From a virus, in the IMG/VR virus record IMGVR_UViG_3300035698_012962, positions 1 to 64,000 of that record: 64,000 bases of DNA; one strand, written 5' to 3'. This document shows positions 9,514 through 18,737 of the stretch, in pieces. Position numbers and translations under genes: made by a program. How positions within the stretch are numbered: the first letter of the stretch is position 1; every line of letters begins with the position of its first letter. The notes beneath the pieces were generated by a model. The model worked only from the letters and a program-made list of their open reading frames with translations. It was not told where the DNA came from and made no database searches.

Positions 9514-12369
9514 TTACAACCCTCGTGTTAACGTTTTTACCACCCACTCATTAGTAACCGTTTCTGCTAATAATCTTAAATTACCACCTGATAAATCAAC
9601 CGATAATACTACTTCAGCGGTATCACCAATATCCTGTGTTGAAGTTTCTGTAAATTCAACAGTCGTTCCATCATGAACTGAATATACAGTACCAGCTCTT
9701 AAATTACTTCCCTTACTTATAACGAAATCGAAAAATCCTGCGGAATATGTTGCCGATGGAATAGTTGCAATAACTCGTAACGCACCCGTGTCAACATCAA
9801 TGTTTTGTTGATTGGAAAGTTGAGTGTTACCTATACTCACATTTCCACTGAATATAGAATCAGAACTAAATGTTTTAACACCACCAATTGTTTGTATACC
9901 CGAAGTCCGAACAACCGTAGAATCAACCGTTAAATTCCAAGTCCGATCTCCTGCCAATGTTTGCCCTGCTCCGCCCGATAATCCATCACCTGAATTAATT
10001 GTGATTGTTCTTGTAGTTGGAACTGCACCTAAATCACCTACTGTGTAAGTAATAGATGTATCAGTTCCCGTTGAAGATGTAATTGTTCTAGTTCCACCTG
10101 TTCCACTTGAACCTAAATTAGTTGCAACATTGACTTGAGCGCCTGCTTCTATACCATCTAATTTATTCTTTAAAATAGTTGTGAATTGTTCATCAGTAAG
10201 TGAAAATGTAGTTCCCGATAATGTAATACCCGTTCCAGCTGAATAAGTAGTATTCGTATCCGTTGAGGATATATTTACTACCCCAGGTGATGGATATGTC
10301 ACAGTTATATTAGTACCTTGTACAATATCTAAATCACCACCACTTCCAATAGTAATTCTCTGTGTACCATTAGTTTTTAAATTCCATGAACTATAATTGT
10401 CGGCCGAAGTTGCTATCCCATCCAATTTAGTTTTATCAGATGAAGTCATCACACCTGCTAAAGTAGTACTTACAGCACTTAATGTAGCATTGGTTCCTGT
10501 TGATGATGCGATTGGTACAGTTGTAGTTGTTCTTGTGCCTTCTGATATATTTGTACCTGGCACATTTACTGTAAACGTTGAATCAACTCCTTGATTTGCT
10601 GTCCATGTGTCCGAACCTGTTGCAATTCCAGAAGTTGCAAGTGTAAGTGTATTATTATTAACACCAATATCCCCAAGTGTCCAAGCATATGTAGTAGACC
10701 CATTTACAGAACGAGTAGTCCCTCCAATAGTAATATTTCTAGCCGTGCCCCAAGTAGATGTTGTGATACCCGCCGAACCATCAAACGATGTACCGTTTAT
10801 AGTTCTTGCAGTTTGTAAAACAGTTGATGTACCTGCATTTCCTGATATACTTACACCTGATAATGTTTGTGATGCTGAAGTACGATTTATTGGAATGGAA
10901 GTTGTACCAACAAACATTGTTTGATCTACGTTAGCTTTACCATTCAATTCATTTTGTAAATCTGTTTGATTTGAAAGCGTTCCACTAATTTGTCCCCAAA
11001 TTGCAGTCTGATCTGTTAGTTGTATGTATTCAGTACCACTCCAACGATACATGAATCCCGTATCAATTGCAATATATACTTTATTCGCTTCACCCGTTAC
11101 AGGAAAATCACCCAAAGTATTATATGAATTAACTTCTTCAAGTACCGATAAATCTGGAGTATTTTGAATACCATTATAATCTATTTGAGCAGACCCACTA
11201 ACTAATGTTGGTTTATTTAATATTGAACTAAATTCAGGATCAACATTAACTTGAGCACCTGATTCAATACCACTTAATTTTGTACTTGCATCCGATCCAC
11301 TCCACCACGATAATGTACCTTGTCTTACTCTTTGTGATGTCCATGCTCTTCTCGTAGTTGAAGTTCCTGTTTCAGCTTCCAATTGTGATACAGTTGAAGC
11401 TGTCCATTCTCTTGCATCGGATAATCTTATGTCATTTCCTTGTGTAACTGTATCTGATATAGTTCCGAAATTCTTATTGAAAGCAGTATTCTTTGAAAAT
11501 GAAGGTTCAGCGCCAATTTCTGGAAGTGTCCAAGTAACATTACTCCCACCATTTACAGATTTTCCCGTAGTACCGATTGTAATAGTACGTGAAGTTCCCC
11601 AATTTGTAGTAGTAATATTTTGGGAACCATTAAAAGACGTACCATTAATCGTACGAGCGGTTTGTAAAATTGTAGCAGTAGATGCATTCCCATCAAGTGA
11701 GCCGGAAAAAGATCCAGTGTTATATGTTTGTGTAAAGTCAGTAAAATCGGTTCGTATGCTTCCACTCTCTGTTTCTAACGAGTCCAATCTACCATATTGG
11801 ATAGTTTGTTGATTATTTAGAGATGATGTGTAAGAAGTGAATTCTGAACGTATTGATCCACTCTCTGTTTCCAACTCACCTAATCTATAATTTTGAGTAG
11901 ATTGTTCTAAATTAACAGATGATGTGTAAGAATTGAAGGATGATGTTGTATTAAATCCAAGGTTTATTATTTGGAAAGAACTAGATACAACATTTTCAAT
12001 ATCTAATTTTTGTTTAATACCATCTGTGAAATGTAATGAACCTGTTTGTAATGTTAATGTTATATTTCCTGATGATCCGCCACCTGATATTCCAAGACCA
12101 GCATCTACTCCAGTGATTGCACCTGCTTCCGTAACCGCTTGATTAACTCTATCTTCTACTGCCTTTGCAGTTGGTATTTGATTATCGGTTGATGAGCTAC
12201 TAACTTCAGTTGTTATATTATTTAACGAACTGATTCCAATATTTGTGAGATTATTCCCATCACCGTTAAATGATCCTGTGAAAGATGAAGCAATAACGTT
12301 CTCATTAACTTGTAATGAATTTAGACTAGCATCTGATCCAGATGTGATAAGCTTTTTCCAATTTGGCAC
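9514..12369 (-). CDS. Long tail fibre repeat protein, 951 aa
   Basis: It starts at GTG 12369 with PNWKKLITSGSDASLNSL, which aligns with the start of the 12779-13783 product (MAQWKKVIISGSSAELESL); the next in-frame codons upstream include a stop, so GTG is the best start. The body has coiled segments with ELETESGSIRSEFTSYTSSL and three KLxGI repeats, plus a block nearly identical to part of the 5499-9419 fibre (ARNITIGGTTRSVNGSTTY). The C-terminus is a beta domain without Peptidase_S74. The 188 bp upstream (12370-12557) hold only a short hairpin near 12450 and no gene. Fibre or fibre-connector protein. Confidence 0.78.
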   Translation of the reverse strand: MPNWKKLITSGSDASLNSLQVNENVIASSFTGSFNGDGNNLTNIGISSLNNITTEVSSSSTDNQIPTAKAVEDRVNQAVTEAGAITGVDAGLGISGGGSSGNITLTLQTGSLHFTDGIKQKLDIENVVSSSFQIINLGFNTTSSFNSYTSSVNLEQSTQNYRLGELETESGSIRSEFTSYTSSLNNQQTIQYGRLDSLETESGSIRTDFTDFTQTYNTGSFSGSLDGNASTATILQTARTINGTSFNGSQNITTTNWGTSRTITIGTTGKSVNGGSNVTWTLPEIGAEPSFSKNTAFNKNFGTISDTVTQGNDIRLSDAREWTASTVSQLEAETGTSTTRRAWTSQRVRQGTLSWWSGSDASTKLSGIESGAQVNVDPEFSSILNKPTLVSGSAQIDYNGIQNTPDLSVLEEVNSYNTLGDFPVTGEANKVYIAIDTGFMYRWSGTEYIQLTDQTAIWGQISGTLSNQTDLQNELNGKANVDQTMFVGTTSIPINRTSASQTLSGVSISGNAGTSTVLQTARTINGTSFDGSAGITTSTWGTARNITIGGTTRSVNGSTTYAWTLGDIGVNNNTLTLATSGIATGSDTWTANQGVDSTFTVNVPGTNISEGTRTTTTVPIASSTGTNATLSAVSTTLAGVMTSSDKTKLDGIATSADNYSSWNLKTNGTQRITIGSGGDLDIVQGTNITVTYPSPGVVNISSTDTNTTYSAGTGITLSGTTFSLTDEQFTTILKNKLDGIEAGAQVNVATNLGSSGTGGTRTITSSTGTDTSITYTVGDLGAVPTTRTITINSGDGLSGGAGQTLAGDRTWNLTVDSTVVRTSGIQTIGGVKTFSSDSIFSGNVSIGNTQLSNQQNIDVDTGALRVIATIPSATYSAGFFDFVISKGSNLRAGTVYSVHDGTTVEFTETSTQDIGDTAEVVLSVDLSGGNLRLLAETVTNEWVVKTLTRGL

Positions 12370-12557
12370 GTTGTAGTTATTTTATTAGTTTAATGCGGGC
12401 GAGCCAAATACAACAATAAAGTGTATGTATAGTTTATTATCTATATAACAGACAAAACTGTTAGTATATATATTATTCTAAATACGTTTATCATCGCGGT
12501 TGGTTACAATATTATTATTGCCCACTTCCCTATATATTATATAAGGCCAACAATCAT

Positions 12558-12755
12558 TTATTTTCTGTATTTATTTACGTATTGATTTTGTAATTTTGAT
12601 ACAATGTTATATAATAATTCTACACTCTCTCCTTTAAAAGAAGTGGTTTTAATTATTTCAAACAAAAATTCATATTCGTTTTTAGCCAATTCAAAATTTG
12701 GCTCTTGCTTCTTTGTTACCTTTGATTCGTCTTTTTTCTTTTCTATTAATCCCAT
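12558..12755 (-). CDS. Small hypothetical protein, 65 aa
   Basis: Not recognised. The N-terminus is lysine-rich (MGLIEKKKDESKVTKKQ); the rest is predicted helical, with EYEFLFEIIKTTSFKGESVELLYNIVSKLQ. It lies 23 bp behind the fibre gene at 12779 in the same direction, so is probably co-transcribed from the promoter at 13821. The helical pattern and tight spacing support a real gene; the function is unknown. Confidence 0.55.
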   Translation of the reverse strand: MGLIEKKKDESKVTKKQEPNFELAKNEYEFLFEIIKTTSFKGESVELLYNIVSKLQNQYVNKYRK

Positions 12756-12778
12756 TTTATAACCAAACTTTTATTATT

Positions 12779-13783
12779 TTATGTCCAAATAAATATATCT
12801 CCCTGAGCATCTACTCTTATGTTACCTACTTTATCATACTTACCACCGAATTGTCCAGAAGCGCCTGTTGTTACGGTAGCTACATACGCTTCAGATGTAA
12901 TACCCACCTGATTGTTTGCATCTGTAGCTTCGTTAAATCCCCATCTATCATCTGATGAATTATATATAAAACCAGCTCCAATACCATTTGATTCATCAAT
13001 AACAATACCACCTTTTTGTGTTGCAGATTGATTAGAACCAGAATTTAAAAGAATGAACCTATCAGAAATCTCTAAATTAGTAGTATTTATAGCAGTTACA
13101 TCACCACTTACTATTAAGTCACCACCTATTGAAGCATTTCCACCTACGATTAAATTATTTAAACCTGATACGGTTACATCATCATTAAATGTAGAAGTGC
13201 CTGTAACAGTTAAATTACCACCGACACCTGCATTTGTAGTAATGTCCAAAACGTTACCAGCGATTGTCCCTTGAATAGTAACATTTGTTGGCAACCCGAT
13301 AGTTACTGTTCCATTTGTTCTACTAACTGTTGTTTGATTGGCTGTACCTGCGATAGATAATACGGCACCAGTAGCTGAATTTGCTAAACTTACATTACCG
13401 CTTGTTACAGTAAACCCATCTGAATTAAATGATGAAATACCTTTTTGGGATGTACTACCATCTTGAACATTAATAGTAACTATTGGATCTACACCTACAC
13501 CACTAACAGTAGTAGTTACTGCAGTTCCACCTAAAATTGATAGTGATCCTTCCAATAAACCAACTTCTCCATTAGTTGAAGAACCTGACACCCTCAGTTC
13601 TACAGGGAGTCCAATTATTCCTGAGCCATCTCCTGTAAACGAGCCTGAAAACGAGCCTGATAATTTAGTATCTTCCGAACCACTGATAATTTGAGTTGTA
13701 CCAACTCGCACTACGTTATCTACGTTTAAACTTTCTAGTTCTGCTGAAGAACCAGAAATGATAACCTTTTTCCATTGCGCCAT
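12779..13783 (-). CDS. Tail fibre protein, 334 aa
   Basis: The N-terminus MAQWKKVIISGSSAELESLNV is a T4-superfamily fibre attachment motif shared with the 951-residue fibre. The middle is beta-rich with GSFSGSFTGDGSGI. The C-terminal part, ISDRFILLNSGSNQ to GGIVIDESNGIGAGFIYN, is a conserved module of marine phage fibres that normally ends in a short beta strand, here NIRVDAQGDIFIWT. No chaperone domain is seen. It is the first gene after the promoter motif at 13821. A short fibre or baseplate-associated protein is likely. Confidence 0.72.
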   Translation of the reverse strand: MAQWKKVIISGSSAELESLNVDNVVRVGTTQIISGSEDTKLSGSFSGSFTGDGSGIIGLPVELRVSGSSTNGEVGLLEGSLSILGGTAVTTTVSGVGVDPIVTINVQDGSTSQKGISSFNSDGFTVTSGNVSLANSATGAVLSIAGTANQTTVSRTNGTVTIGLPTNVTIQGTIAGNVLDITTNAGVGGNLTVTGTSTFNDDVTVSGLNNLIVGGNASIGGDLIVSGDVTAINTTNLEISDRFILLNSGSNQSATQKGGIVIDESNGIGAGFIYNSSDDRWGFNEATDANNQVGITSEAYVATVTTGASGQFGGKYDKVGNIRVDAQGDIFIWT

Positions 13784-13820
13784 ATAATTTTTATTTAATA
13801 GTTACTGTACATAACATACT

Positions 13821-13830
13821 TATAAGTATA
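13821..13830 (-). promoter_or_regulatory. Phage promoter motif (TATACTTATA)
   Basis: Exact decamer on the coding strand, 37 bp upstream of the ATG at 13783. Confidence 0.6.
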
Positions 13831-13854
13831 ATTATAATATTTTTTTAAAACCTT

Positions 13855-14607
13855 TTATCCTCCATTAATTCCGACAAAAAATGCACCATCTGTTGAATAA
13901 TACACTCCACCAGAAATTGGTGTTGGTGGGATAGAATGCGGTTCCAATATTAATATCCCGTCTTTTGTAACCTTCATTGAACCTGATACAACTACTTCCG
14001 CATTTTTAAATGTTGTTTTTTGTTTATATTCATAATCGTTATGAGAGTTCCCAACCGTTAATTCAGTATCATTTGGTTTTTGGGAAATTAAAAAATTAGA
14101 TGATGCATCCCATAATATTGTATCTTTTATAATAAATGATTCAAAATTTCCATTACCTTGAAATGAACCTGAAAATGAACCTATTACATTATCAGTTAGT
14201 GTGAAATCAACTACTCCACCTGATACGATCAATGAAGATGAAAAGAAAAGTTGATTAAGCGTTGCCGATCCTGATACAATTAAATCTCCATTGACATTTA
14301 CAGTATCATCAACTATAGAAAATATATTGGTAAAATCATCAAAAGATGCTGTATATGAATTAAAATCATTTCGTATACTTCCACTTTCTATCTCTAATTG
14401 ATCAACTCTTCCATAAATAATTGATGATTCGTCTTTAAATTCTTGAATAAGTAAACTAGCCCTTGCACGTTCTGCAGATATTGTAGTTGTATCAAATCTT
14501 AATAGATAAGGTGATACATTATCTGGAACTACAACGTTATATGTAGAGTTATTTGCTGGTAATGAAAAATTAACACTACCACTTAATTCAGGTATTCTAA
14601 TTATCAT
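13855..14607 (-). CDS. Tail fibre/baseplate-associated protein, 250 aa
   Basis: The protein starts MIIRIPELSGSVNFSLPAN and carries a coiled segment QLEIESGSIRNDFNSYTASF, very close to segments in the 951-residue fibre. It then has GSFSGSFQGNGNF as in the 334-residue fibre, and ends in ISGGVYYSTDGAFFVGINGG. It therefore combines fibre motifs in a short protein. It lies 2 bp behind the 142-residue protein and is co-transcribed with it from the promoter at 15061. Its exact place in the tail cannot be read. Confidence 0.65.
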   Translation of the reverse strand: MIIRIPELSGSVNFSLPANNSTYNVVVPDNVSPYLLRFDTTTISAERARASLLIQEFKDESSIIYGRVDQLEIESGSIRNDFNSYTASFDDFTNIFSIVDDTVNVNGDLIVSGSATLNQLFFSSSLIVSGGVVDFTLTDNVIGSFSGSFQGNGNFESFIIKDTILWDASSNFLISQKPNDTELTVGNSHNDYEYKQKTTFKNAEVVVSGSMKVTKDGILILEPHSIPPTPISGGVYYSTDGAFFVGINGG

Positions 14608-14609
14608 AA

Positions 14610-15038
14610 TTATGTATATTCTATATCACGAGTAATATCTGGCTGTAGTGTGAAATTTCCTCGAATTGGTGTGATTATAGTACCATCTGGTTGTTTCATT
14701 TCTAAATCATACAAATATACATTTGCATTAAATTTCATGTCCGCCGCTGGTACTAAAATATATAACTCATCATTTGTTGTACCTGTTGGATCGCCGTTAT
14801 CAATATCATATTGCTCAGCTGTTGTTGAACTACCTGAATAAAAATTAGAATCACTAAAATGAATAACTGGTTCAGTAGATTTCAAATTTAATCTGAGTTG
14901 CATATTAAATTCATAGTCAGATAAATCCAATGGTATTTCAACACCATTTAAATCATAATCACTTATTACAAACAATTGTCTAGAAAATGTGTCACCTCTA
15001 TATGCGGTAAGTGGAAGGTCTATAATATTAAGTTCCAT
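14610..15038 (-). CDS. Probable tail accessory protein, 142 aa
   Basis: Starts MELNIIDLPLTAYRGDTFSR, followed by a beta-rich domain with IPLDLSDYEFNMQLRLN and a C-terminal YDLEMKQPDGTIITPIRGNF. The phrase about a gift of polarised, Asp- and Gly-containing beta strands resembles the N-terminal domain of BppU-type baseplate proteins, but the likeness is weak. It is the first gene after a promoter motif 22 bp upstream and a terminator of the preceding neck operon. Confidence 0.55.
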   Translation of the reverse strand: MELNIIDLPLTAYRGDTFSRQLFVISDYDLNGVEIPLDLSDYEFNMQLRLNLKSTEPVIHFSDSNFYSGSSTTAEQYDIDNGDPTGTTNDELYILVPAADMKFNANVYLYDLEMKQPDGTIITPIRGNFTLQPDITRDIEYT

Positions 15039-15060
15039 AGTATTGTATATTTATTATATG

Positions 15061-15070
15061 TATAAGTATT
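15061..15070 (-). promoter_or_regulatory. Phage promoter motif (AATACTTATA)
   Basis: One mismatch from the consensus at the distal base, 22 bp upstream of the ATG at 15038. It lies just after the terminator of the neck operon, as expected for a new transcription start. Confidence 0.6.
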
Positions 15071-15090
15071 AGAAAAAGAGAAAAGGATGA

Positions 15091-15124
15091 ATAAAAAAGG
15101 GAACCTAAATTAATAAGTTCCCTT
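15091..15124 (-). terminator. Rho-independent terminator after gp15
   Basis: On the minus strand an 8-bp stem AAGGGAAC/GTTCCCTT with an 11-base loop is followed by a run of six T. It lies 24 bp past the stop of the gp15 gene and closes the gp13-gp14-gp15 unit. Confidence 0.8.
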
Positions 15125-15147
15125 GGTAGTATATAGATATGAAACTG

Positions 15148-15891
15148 TTATTTAAGTGTTTTATCTATTTCTGTAGATATTATCGTTTGTTTTGTTGTAT
15201 ATCCAGTTGATGTAGTTGGTTTATTATTAAACATTTCAGGTAATAAATATCCATTTACTTCTAATGAAAACATTGTCTTAATCACTCGTTCCGACCCTTC
15301 TGCCATTGATTGTTCTGTATCAAATGAGTCAATTTTAGTTTTAAATTTGAACCTATCCTTATCACCCCAATATTCATTACCAGCAAACTGTACAGCTTCT
15401 ATTAGCTTATTCATATGTTCTGTATAATTTGTCCACATAATAGATTCATATGTAATCGTAACATACGTTGGCATTGTGATATTATACACTTCATATTCTG
15501 GATTGATATTATTCAATAAAGAAAATCTATCATATCTATTTCGTTTTGAATATTTTTTAATAGAAGGATAGGTTACATTTCTATCAAAGAGTTGCATACT
15601 ATCATCTCTATTTAAGTTATTCCGTTTTATCATCACTAATGGAATTTGGATTTGTCCTCTTTGATCTCTCAAAAATCCATCTCTTCTTGCAGATACCCAT
15701 CGTTCTGCATTTCCATAAATCACAGGAACGGTTAGTGTTTTCCCATCCAATTGTAAAGTAGGAATTACTATATTTTCTAAATACCCTATAATAGCTCCAT
15801 CAATATCCTCTAATACAATTCCCAATTGTTTATCTTCAGGTGTAGTTATATTATGTGCTCTATTTTCTATATTATCTAATGGAGATTTCAT
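15148..15891 (-). CDS. gp15: gp15-like tail sheath stabiliser/completion protein, 247 aa
   Basis: Resembles T4 gp15 along the length: VPVIYGNAERWVSARRDGF matches the gp15 opening block, PTYVTITYESIMWTNYTEHM the central tail-binding block, and IKTMFSLEVNGYLLPE the late strand (T4: WSLTFEVNGWMYP). In T4, gp15 caps the tail tube and sheath and joins the tail to the neck. Here the size (247 aa) is close to T4 (272 aa). It is the last gene of the gp13-gp14-gp15 unit, one base behind gp14, in the same order as T4. Confidence is high because the order and three sequence blocks agree. Confidence 0.85.
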   Translation of the reverse strand: MKSPLDNIENRAHNITTPEDKQLGIVLEDIDGAIIGYLENIVIPTLQLDGKTLTVPVIYGNAERWVSARRDGFLRDQRGQIQIPLVMIKRNNLNRDDSMQLFDRNVTYPSIKKYSKRNRYDRFSLLNNINPEYEVYNITMPTYVTITYESIMWTNYTEHMNKLIEAVQFAGNEYWGDKDRFKFKTKIDSFDTEQSMAEGSERVIKTMFSLEVNGYLLPEMFNNKPTTSTGYTTKQTIISTEIDKTLK

Positions 15892-15892
15892 A

Positions 15893-16366
15893 TTATTCTA
15901 CCCTTTCTTCTATATTCAAACTACTTCTTCTTACTAAGAACGTTTCACATACAATTGAAAATCGTTCATTTGGATTCACTTTACCTGTTTGTCCACCTAT
16001 ATACTGATCATCTCTTATATTGGATATTTCAAAGTAACTTTCATTATGAAATATTACATCGCCGATTTCAGGATATATTTCTTTCTCTTTTAACGTTTTT
16101 CTATGTAATTTATACTCAACCGTTTGTGAACTATCTGGTCCAAATTCTTCGTATCCTGTAATTGTGTTATCTCTTGCTATTAATCCAGTTACTTTAACGC
16201 CTGGTAAATACCATTTATTTAAACTCTCCCCATATAAATTTGTTTTCGTTTCATTCATAGAAAGTTTAAATATAATCAATGGTGTATCAACGACATCATC
16301 CACCAGTTCTCTTGCAATAGAGTTAAAAAAGCTGATATCTCTTTCTAAGTTAAACCTTGGAGCCAT
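15893..16366 (-). CDS. gp14: gp14-like neck protein, 157 aa
   Basis: Recognised by the blocks TNLYGESLNKWYLPGVKVTGLI, EIGDVIFHNESYFEISNI and FSIVCETFLVRRSSLNIE, which correspond to the T4 gp14 strands (NLYGES..., VGDIIMWNEDYYEV, ILCETFLTR). It is shorter than T4 gp14 (256 aa), lacking the insertions between these blocks. In T4, gp14 forms the neck with gp13 and joins head and tail. It sits between gp13 and gp15 with one-base gaps. Confidence 0.83.
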   Translation of the reverse strand: MAPRFNLERDISFFNSIARELVDDVVDTPLIIFKLSMNETKTNLYGESLNKWYLPGVKVTGLIARDNTITGYEEFGPDSSQTVEYKLHRKTLKEKEIYPEIGDVIFHNESYFEISNIRDDQYIGGQTGKVNPNERFSIVCETFLVRRSSLNIEERVE

Positions 16367-16367
16367 A

Positions 16368-17522
16368 TTATCCTATGTAAATTGCCATTGGTACTTTTCG
16401 TAGCATTTCTTGGTGGTATTCAGATTCTTGAGCTCTCTGTTCCATTCTATTTTTTCTAGAAAGTTCTTCTAAATTTTCTCTTAGTTGTTCTAATAGTTGC
16501 GTCTTTTCTTCAGATGCCTCAGACCGTAATGCCGCACCATCTAATGAAACTTCTGAATCAGGTATTGGAATTGATGAGTATTTTTCTCTAACGGCTCCTA
16601 ATAATTCTTTGGATAGCGCTAATGTATATTTACGTATCCATTGCTTACCAACATCATTTATTTTTGAATATGGTATATTAGAATAACCAATATTAGAATA
16701 GTCTGAAACGACATTATCTTGTACGTGAATTTGCCCATCTCTTATTTCATCACCTATATAATATTCAAAATACAATTCTCTGGGACCACTTGGTATCGGA
16801 AATATTTGTAATTTATTATTAACAATATTAAATGAAAATGTGGATTTTCTAATTTGGTCATTAAATTCGATTGCCTGTATTCTCAATAAATCTTCATAAA
16901 GTGGCATCATCACGAATTGAGTTGCAGGTGAGAACCCACTAAATCCAAATTCTCCCATCATATTCATTGTACCCATACCTGATGTAACCATTGGATCAAA
17001 AAAACGAGATATTGCAGGAGTTCCTTCATGGAACACTCTATTAACTATAAGCCTACATCCATTTTCTTCTACATCTCCATATAATTTCTGTAAATCATAT
17101 ATTTGTTTCCCAGCTTCTAATGAAATACTTCCACGTTTAATATCTGTTTTACCACCTACACCTGCTAATGTACCATATGAATCTGCTAGTTCTACTAAAA
17201 ATTGTAAGTTAGTTCCTTCAACTAATTTACCAGAAAGTTGTTCGTTAGAAGATCTTCCTTGAACTGAATCTAAATTGTTTCGAATGTTGAATTGATTTAC
17301 TTGTGCTGAATATTCGGTAATAGATTCTTCAAAACACGCATAAAAATTAAGATCAACCAATTCGATGTTCTGTATAGGATATCCTAATCTAGTTGCACAC
17401 CACGAAGCTACTTTCGGTGCATCTCTTTGAAATGTTGGTTCCTTATCATAAAACCCAAAAGGAGTTTTTCCTTCTTCAATTACCGAACCCGAACCTTGCC
17501 ATATTTTTTCTGTATCACTCAT
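16368..17522 (-). CDS. gp13: gp13-like neck protein, 384 aa
   Basis: The C-terminal 110 residues align with T4 gp13: WIRKYTLALSKELLGAVRE (T4 WVKRYATALAKELNGQIL), PDSEVSLDGAALRSEASEEK (T4 GGVTIDGQRLIEEARLEK), and a final MAIYIG (T4 FGILVG). The N-terminal part has FYACFEESITEYSAQVNQF, the equivalent of the gp13 helix. A charged helical insert (about 340-375) is extra. It is the first gene of the neck operon, with a promoter motif 22 bp upstream. It forms the head-tail connector collar with gp14. Confidence 0.85.
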   Translation of the reverse strand: MSDTEKIWQGSGSVIEEGKTPFGFYDKEPTFQRDAPKVASWCATRLGYPIQNIELVDLNFYACFEESITEYSAQVNQFNIRNNLDSVQGRSSNEQLSGKLVEGTNLQFLVELADSYGTLAGVGGKTDIKRGSISLEAGKQIYDLQKLYGDVEENGCRLIVNRVFHEGTPAISRFFDPMVTSGMGTMNMMGEFGFSGFSPATQFVMMPLYEDLLRIQAIEFNDQIRKSTFSFNIVNNKLQIFPIPSGPRELYFEYYIGDEIRDGQIHVQDNVVSDYSNIGYSNIPYSKINDVGKQWIRKYTLALSKELLGAVREKYSSIPIPDSEVSLDGAALRSEASEEKTQLLEQLRENLEELSRKNRMEQRAQESEYHQEMLRKVPMAIYIG

Positions 17523-17544
17523 AGTTTTATATATTGATTATATG

Positions 17545-17554
17545 TATAAGTATT
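17545..17554 (-). promoter_or_regulatory. Phage promoter motif (AATACTTATA)
   Basis: 22 bp upstream of the gp13 ATG, in the same spacing as the motif before the gene at 15038. Confidence 0.6.
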
Positions 17555-17598
17555 AATTTCCTAATAAATAACCATTTTTATTTGAATAGATAAAAAAA

Positions 17599-17632
17599 TT
17601 GATTTTAAAATTTATATTTCGTATATTTATTG
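17599..17632 (+). promoter_or_regulatory. Bacteroidota-type promoter of the zinc-ribbon gene
   Basis: TTG at 17599-17601, a 20-base spacer, then TATATTTATTG at 17622-17632. This fits the Bacteroidota pattern of TTTG-like and TAnnTTTG boxes about 20 bases apart. The stretch TTTCGTATATTTAT is identical in the promoter of the endonuclease unit at 21926-21955. Confidence 0.55.
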
Positions 17633-17735
17633 TTATATATCAACATTTATAAGTTCTGAGTCATTATGGCTTAAAATAGTATATCATGTACTGTAAAAGA
17701 ATTTGTGAATATAACTAAACATTAAGAGGTATATT

Positions 17736-18587
17736 ATGAAAAATGATAAAAAAACCACGTCTTGCTCAAGCGGCAATATTAATTTTAACAACACAACAAC
17801 CTCATCATATTATTACCAAGTATTCCACGATTTACCATCAGCGGATATTTGTGTAAATAACAACCGATTAAAGTATTACGATGATGAAAAATGCTTTCTC
17901 AATGGTGGAGATGAATTCCAAATTGAGTTAACTAACAATTCTGATTTTAGGTACTTAGTAAAAATCAAAATAAATGGAAAATTCATATCAACATCTGGAT
18001 TAATTATAGAACCACAATCACATCATTATTTGGATAGATTTATTGATAAGAATAAAAAATTCAAATTCAATACATTTATGGTAGATGATGTAGATGAAAC
18101 GAAAGAACAACGAGAACGAAATGGTAAAGTTGAGATTTTATTTTACAAAGAAATTCAACAATGGGCTACCATTTGTCCGCCGAATATTACATATACTGGC
18201 AGTCATACATACGATCCAGGTGTATATTTTGGAGGTGGTGTTAATACAAATTCATTAGGTGGTGGAGGTGGTGGTTCTTGGACAACTAATGCGGGAACTG
18301 CTAATATGGAAAATGTAAGTAATACTACATGCAACTTTTCCAACACATCACTTTCACAAGTAGAAACAGGCAGAGTTGATGAAGGTAGTAAATCCAATCA
18401 AAAATTCAAGAGTAGTAGTGGTAACTTCTCATCCTTTAGTGATAAACATCAAGTATTTCACATACTGCCAATATCACAACGTCCACCTGAAGAAATAAAG
18501 AAGATTAGAACATACTGTGAAGAATGTGGATTAAGAATCCGTAAATCCTCATGGAAGTTCTGTCCAAAATGCGGACATAAGTTTTAA
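17736..18587 (+). CDS. Zinc-ribbon protein with beta-type N-terminal domain, 283 aa
   Basis: Function unknown. The N-terminal domain (about 25-140) is beta-rich: GDEFQIELTNNSDFRYLVKI, NGKFISTSGLIIEP, HHYLDRFIDKNKKFKFNTF, then KVEILFYKE. A low-complexity linker rich in Gly, Ser and Asn follows, with a GGGGGGS run. The final 25 residues form a zinc ribbon, CEECGLRIRKSSWKFCPKCG. The phrase YQVFHDLP near residue 28 recurs as HQVFHILP near residue 236. It has its own promoter, an AGAGG ribosome-binding site and its own terminator, and points against its neighbours, so it is a self-contained cargo (moron-like) gene between gp13 and the homing endonucleases. Confidence 0.72.
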   Translation: MKNDKKTTSCSSGNINFNNTTTSSYYYQVFHDLPSADICVNNNRLKYYDDEKCFLNGGDEFQIELTNNSDFRYLVKIKINGKFISTSGLIIEPQSHHYLDRFIDKNKKFKFNTFMVDDVDETKEQRERNGKVEILFYKEIQQWATICPPNITYTGSHTYDPGVYFGGGVNTNSLGGGGGGSWTTNAGTANMENVSNTTCNFSNTSLSQVETGRVDEGSKSNQKFKSSSGNFSSFSDKHQVFHILPISQRPPEEIKKIRTYCEECGLRIRKSSWKFCPKCGHKF

Positions 18588-18600
18588 ACTAAACCGCATT

Positions 18601-18635
18601 AAAAAACCCTCTACTATTTAAAGCGAGGGTTTTTT
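18601..18635. terminator. Bidirectional terminator
   Basis: A perfect 11-bp inverted repeat, AAAAAACCCTC and GAGGGTTTTTT, with a 13-base loop. A-runs and T-runs on both sides let it work in both directions. It lies 13 bp after the zinc-ribbon stop codon. Confidence 0.88.
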
Positions 18636-18703
18636 GTTCCTTTTCGTAATATTAGTTTTGCCATCTAAAAAAATGATTAAATAAATTATTAATGTCTATA
18701 TTA

Positions 18704-18713
18704 TATAAGTATA
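18704..18713 (-). promoter_or_regulatory. Orphan copy of the phage promoter motif
   Basis: Exact TATACTTATA on the minus strand. The next minus-strand gene (gp13) is over 1 kb away and has its own copy, and the terminator at 18601 lies in between. It may be a remnant left when the cargo genes were inserted, or may drive a short RNA. Confidence 0.35.
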
Positions 18714-18737
18714 ATATTTTTTAATTATTAGACACAA

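Noticed and set aside
18644-18694. Sixteen-codon minus-strand frame after the orphan promoter motif
   Set aside because: Too short, no ribosome-binding site, and it runs into the terminator stem.
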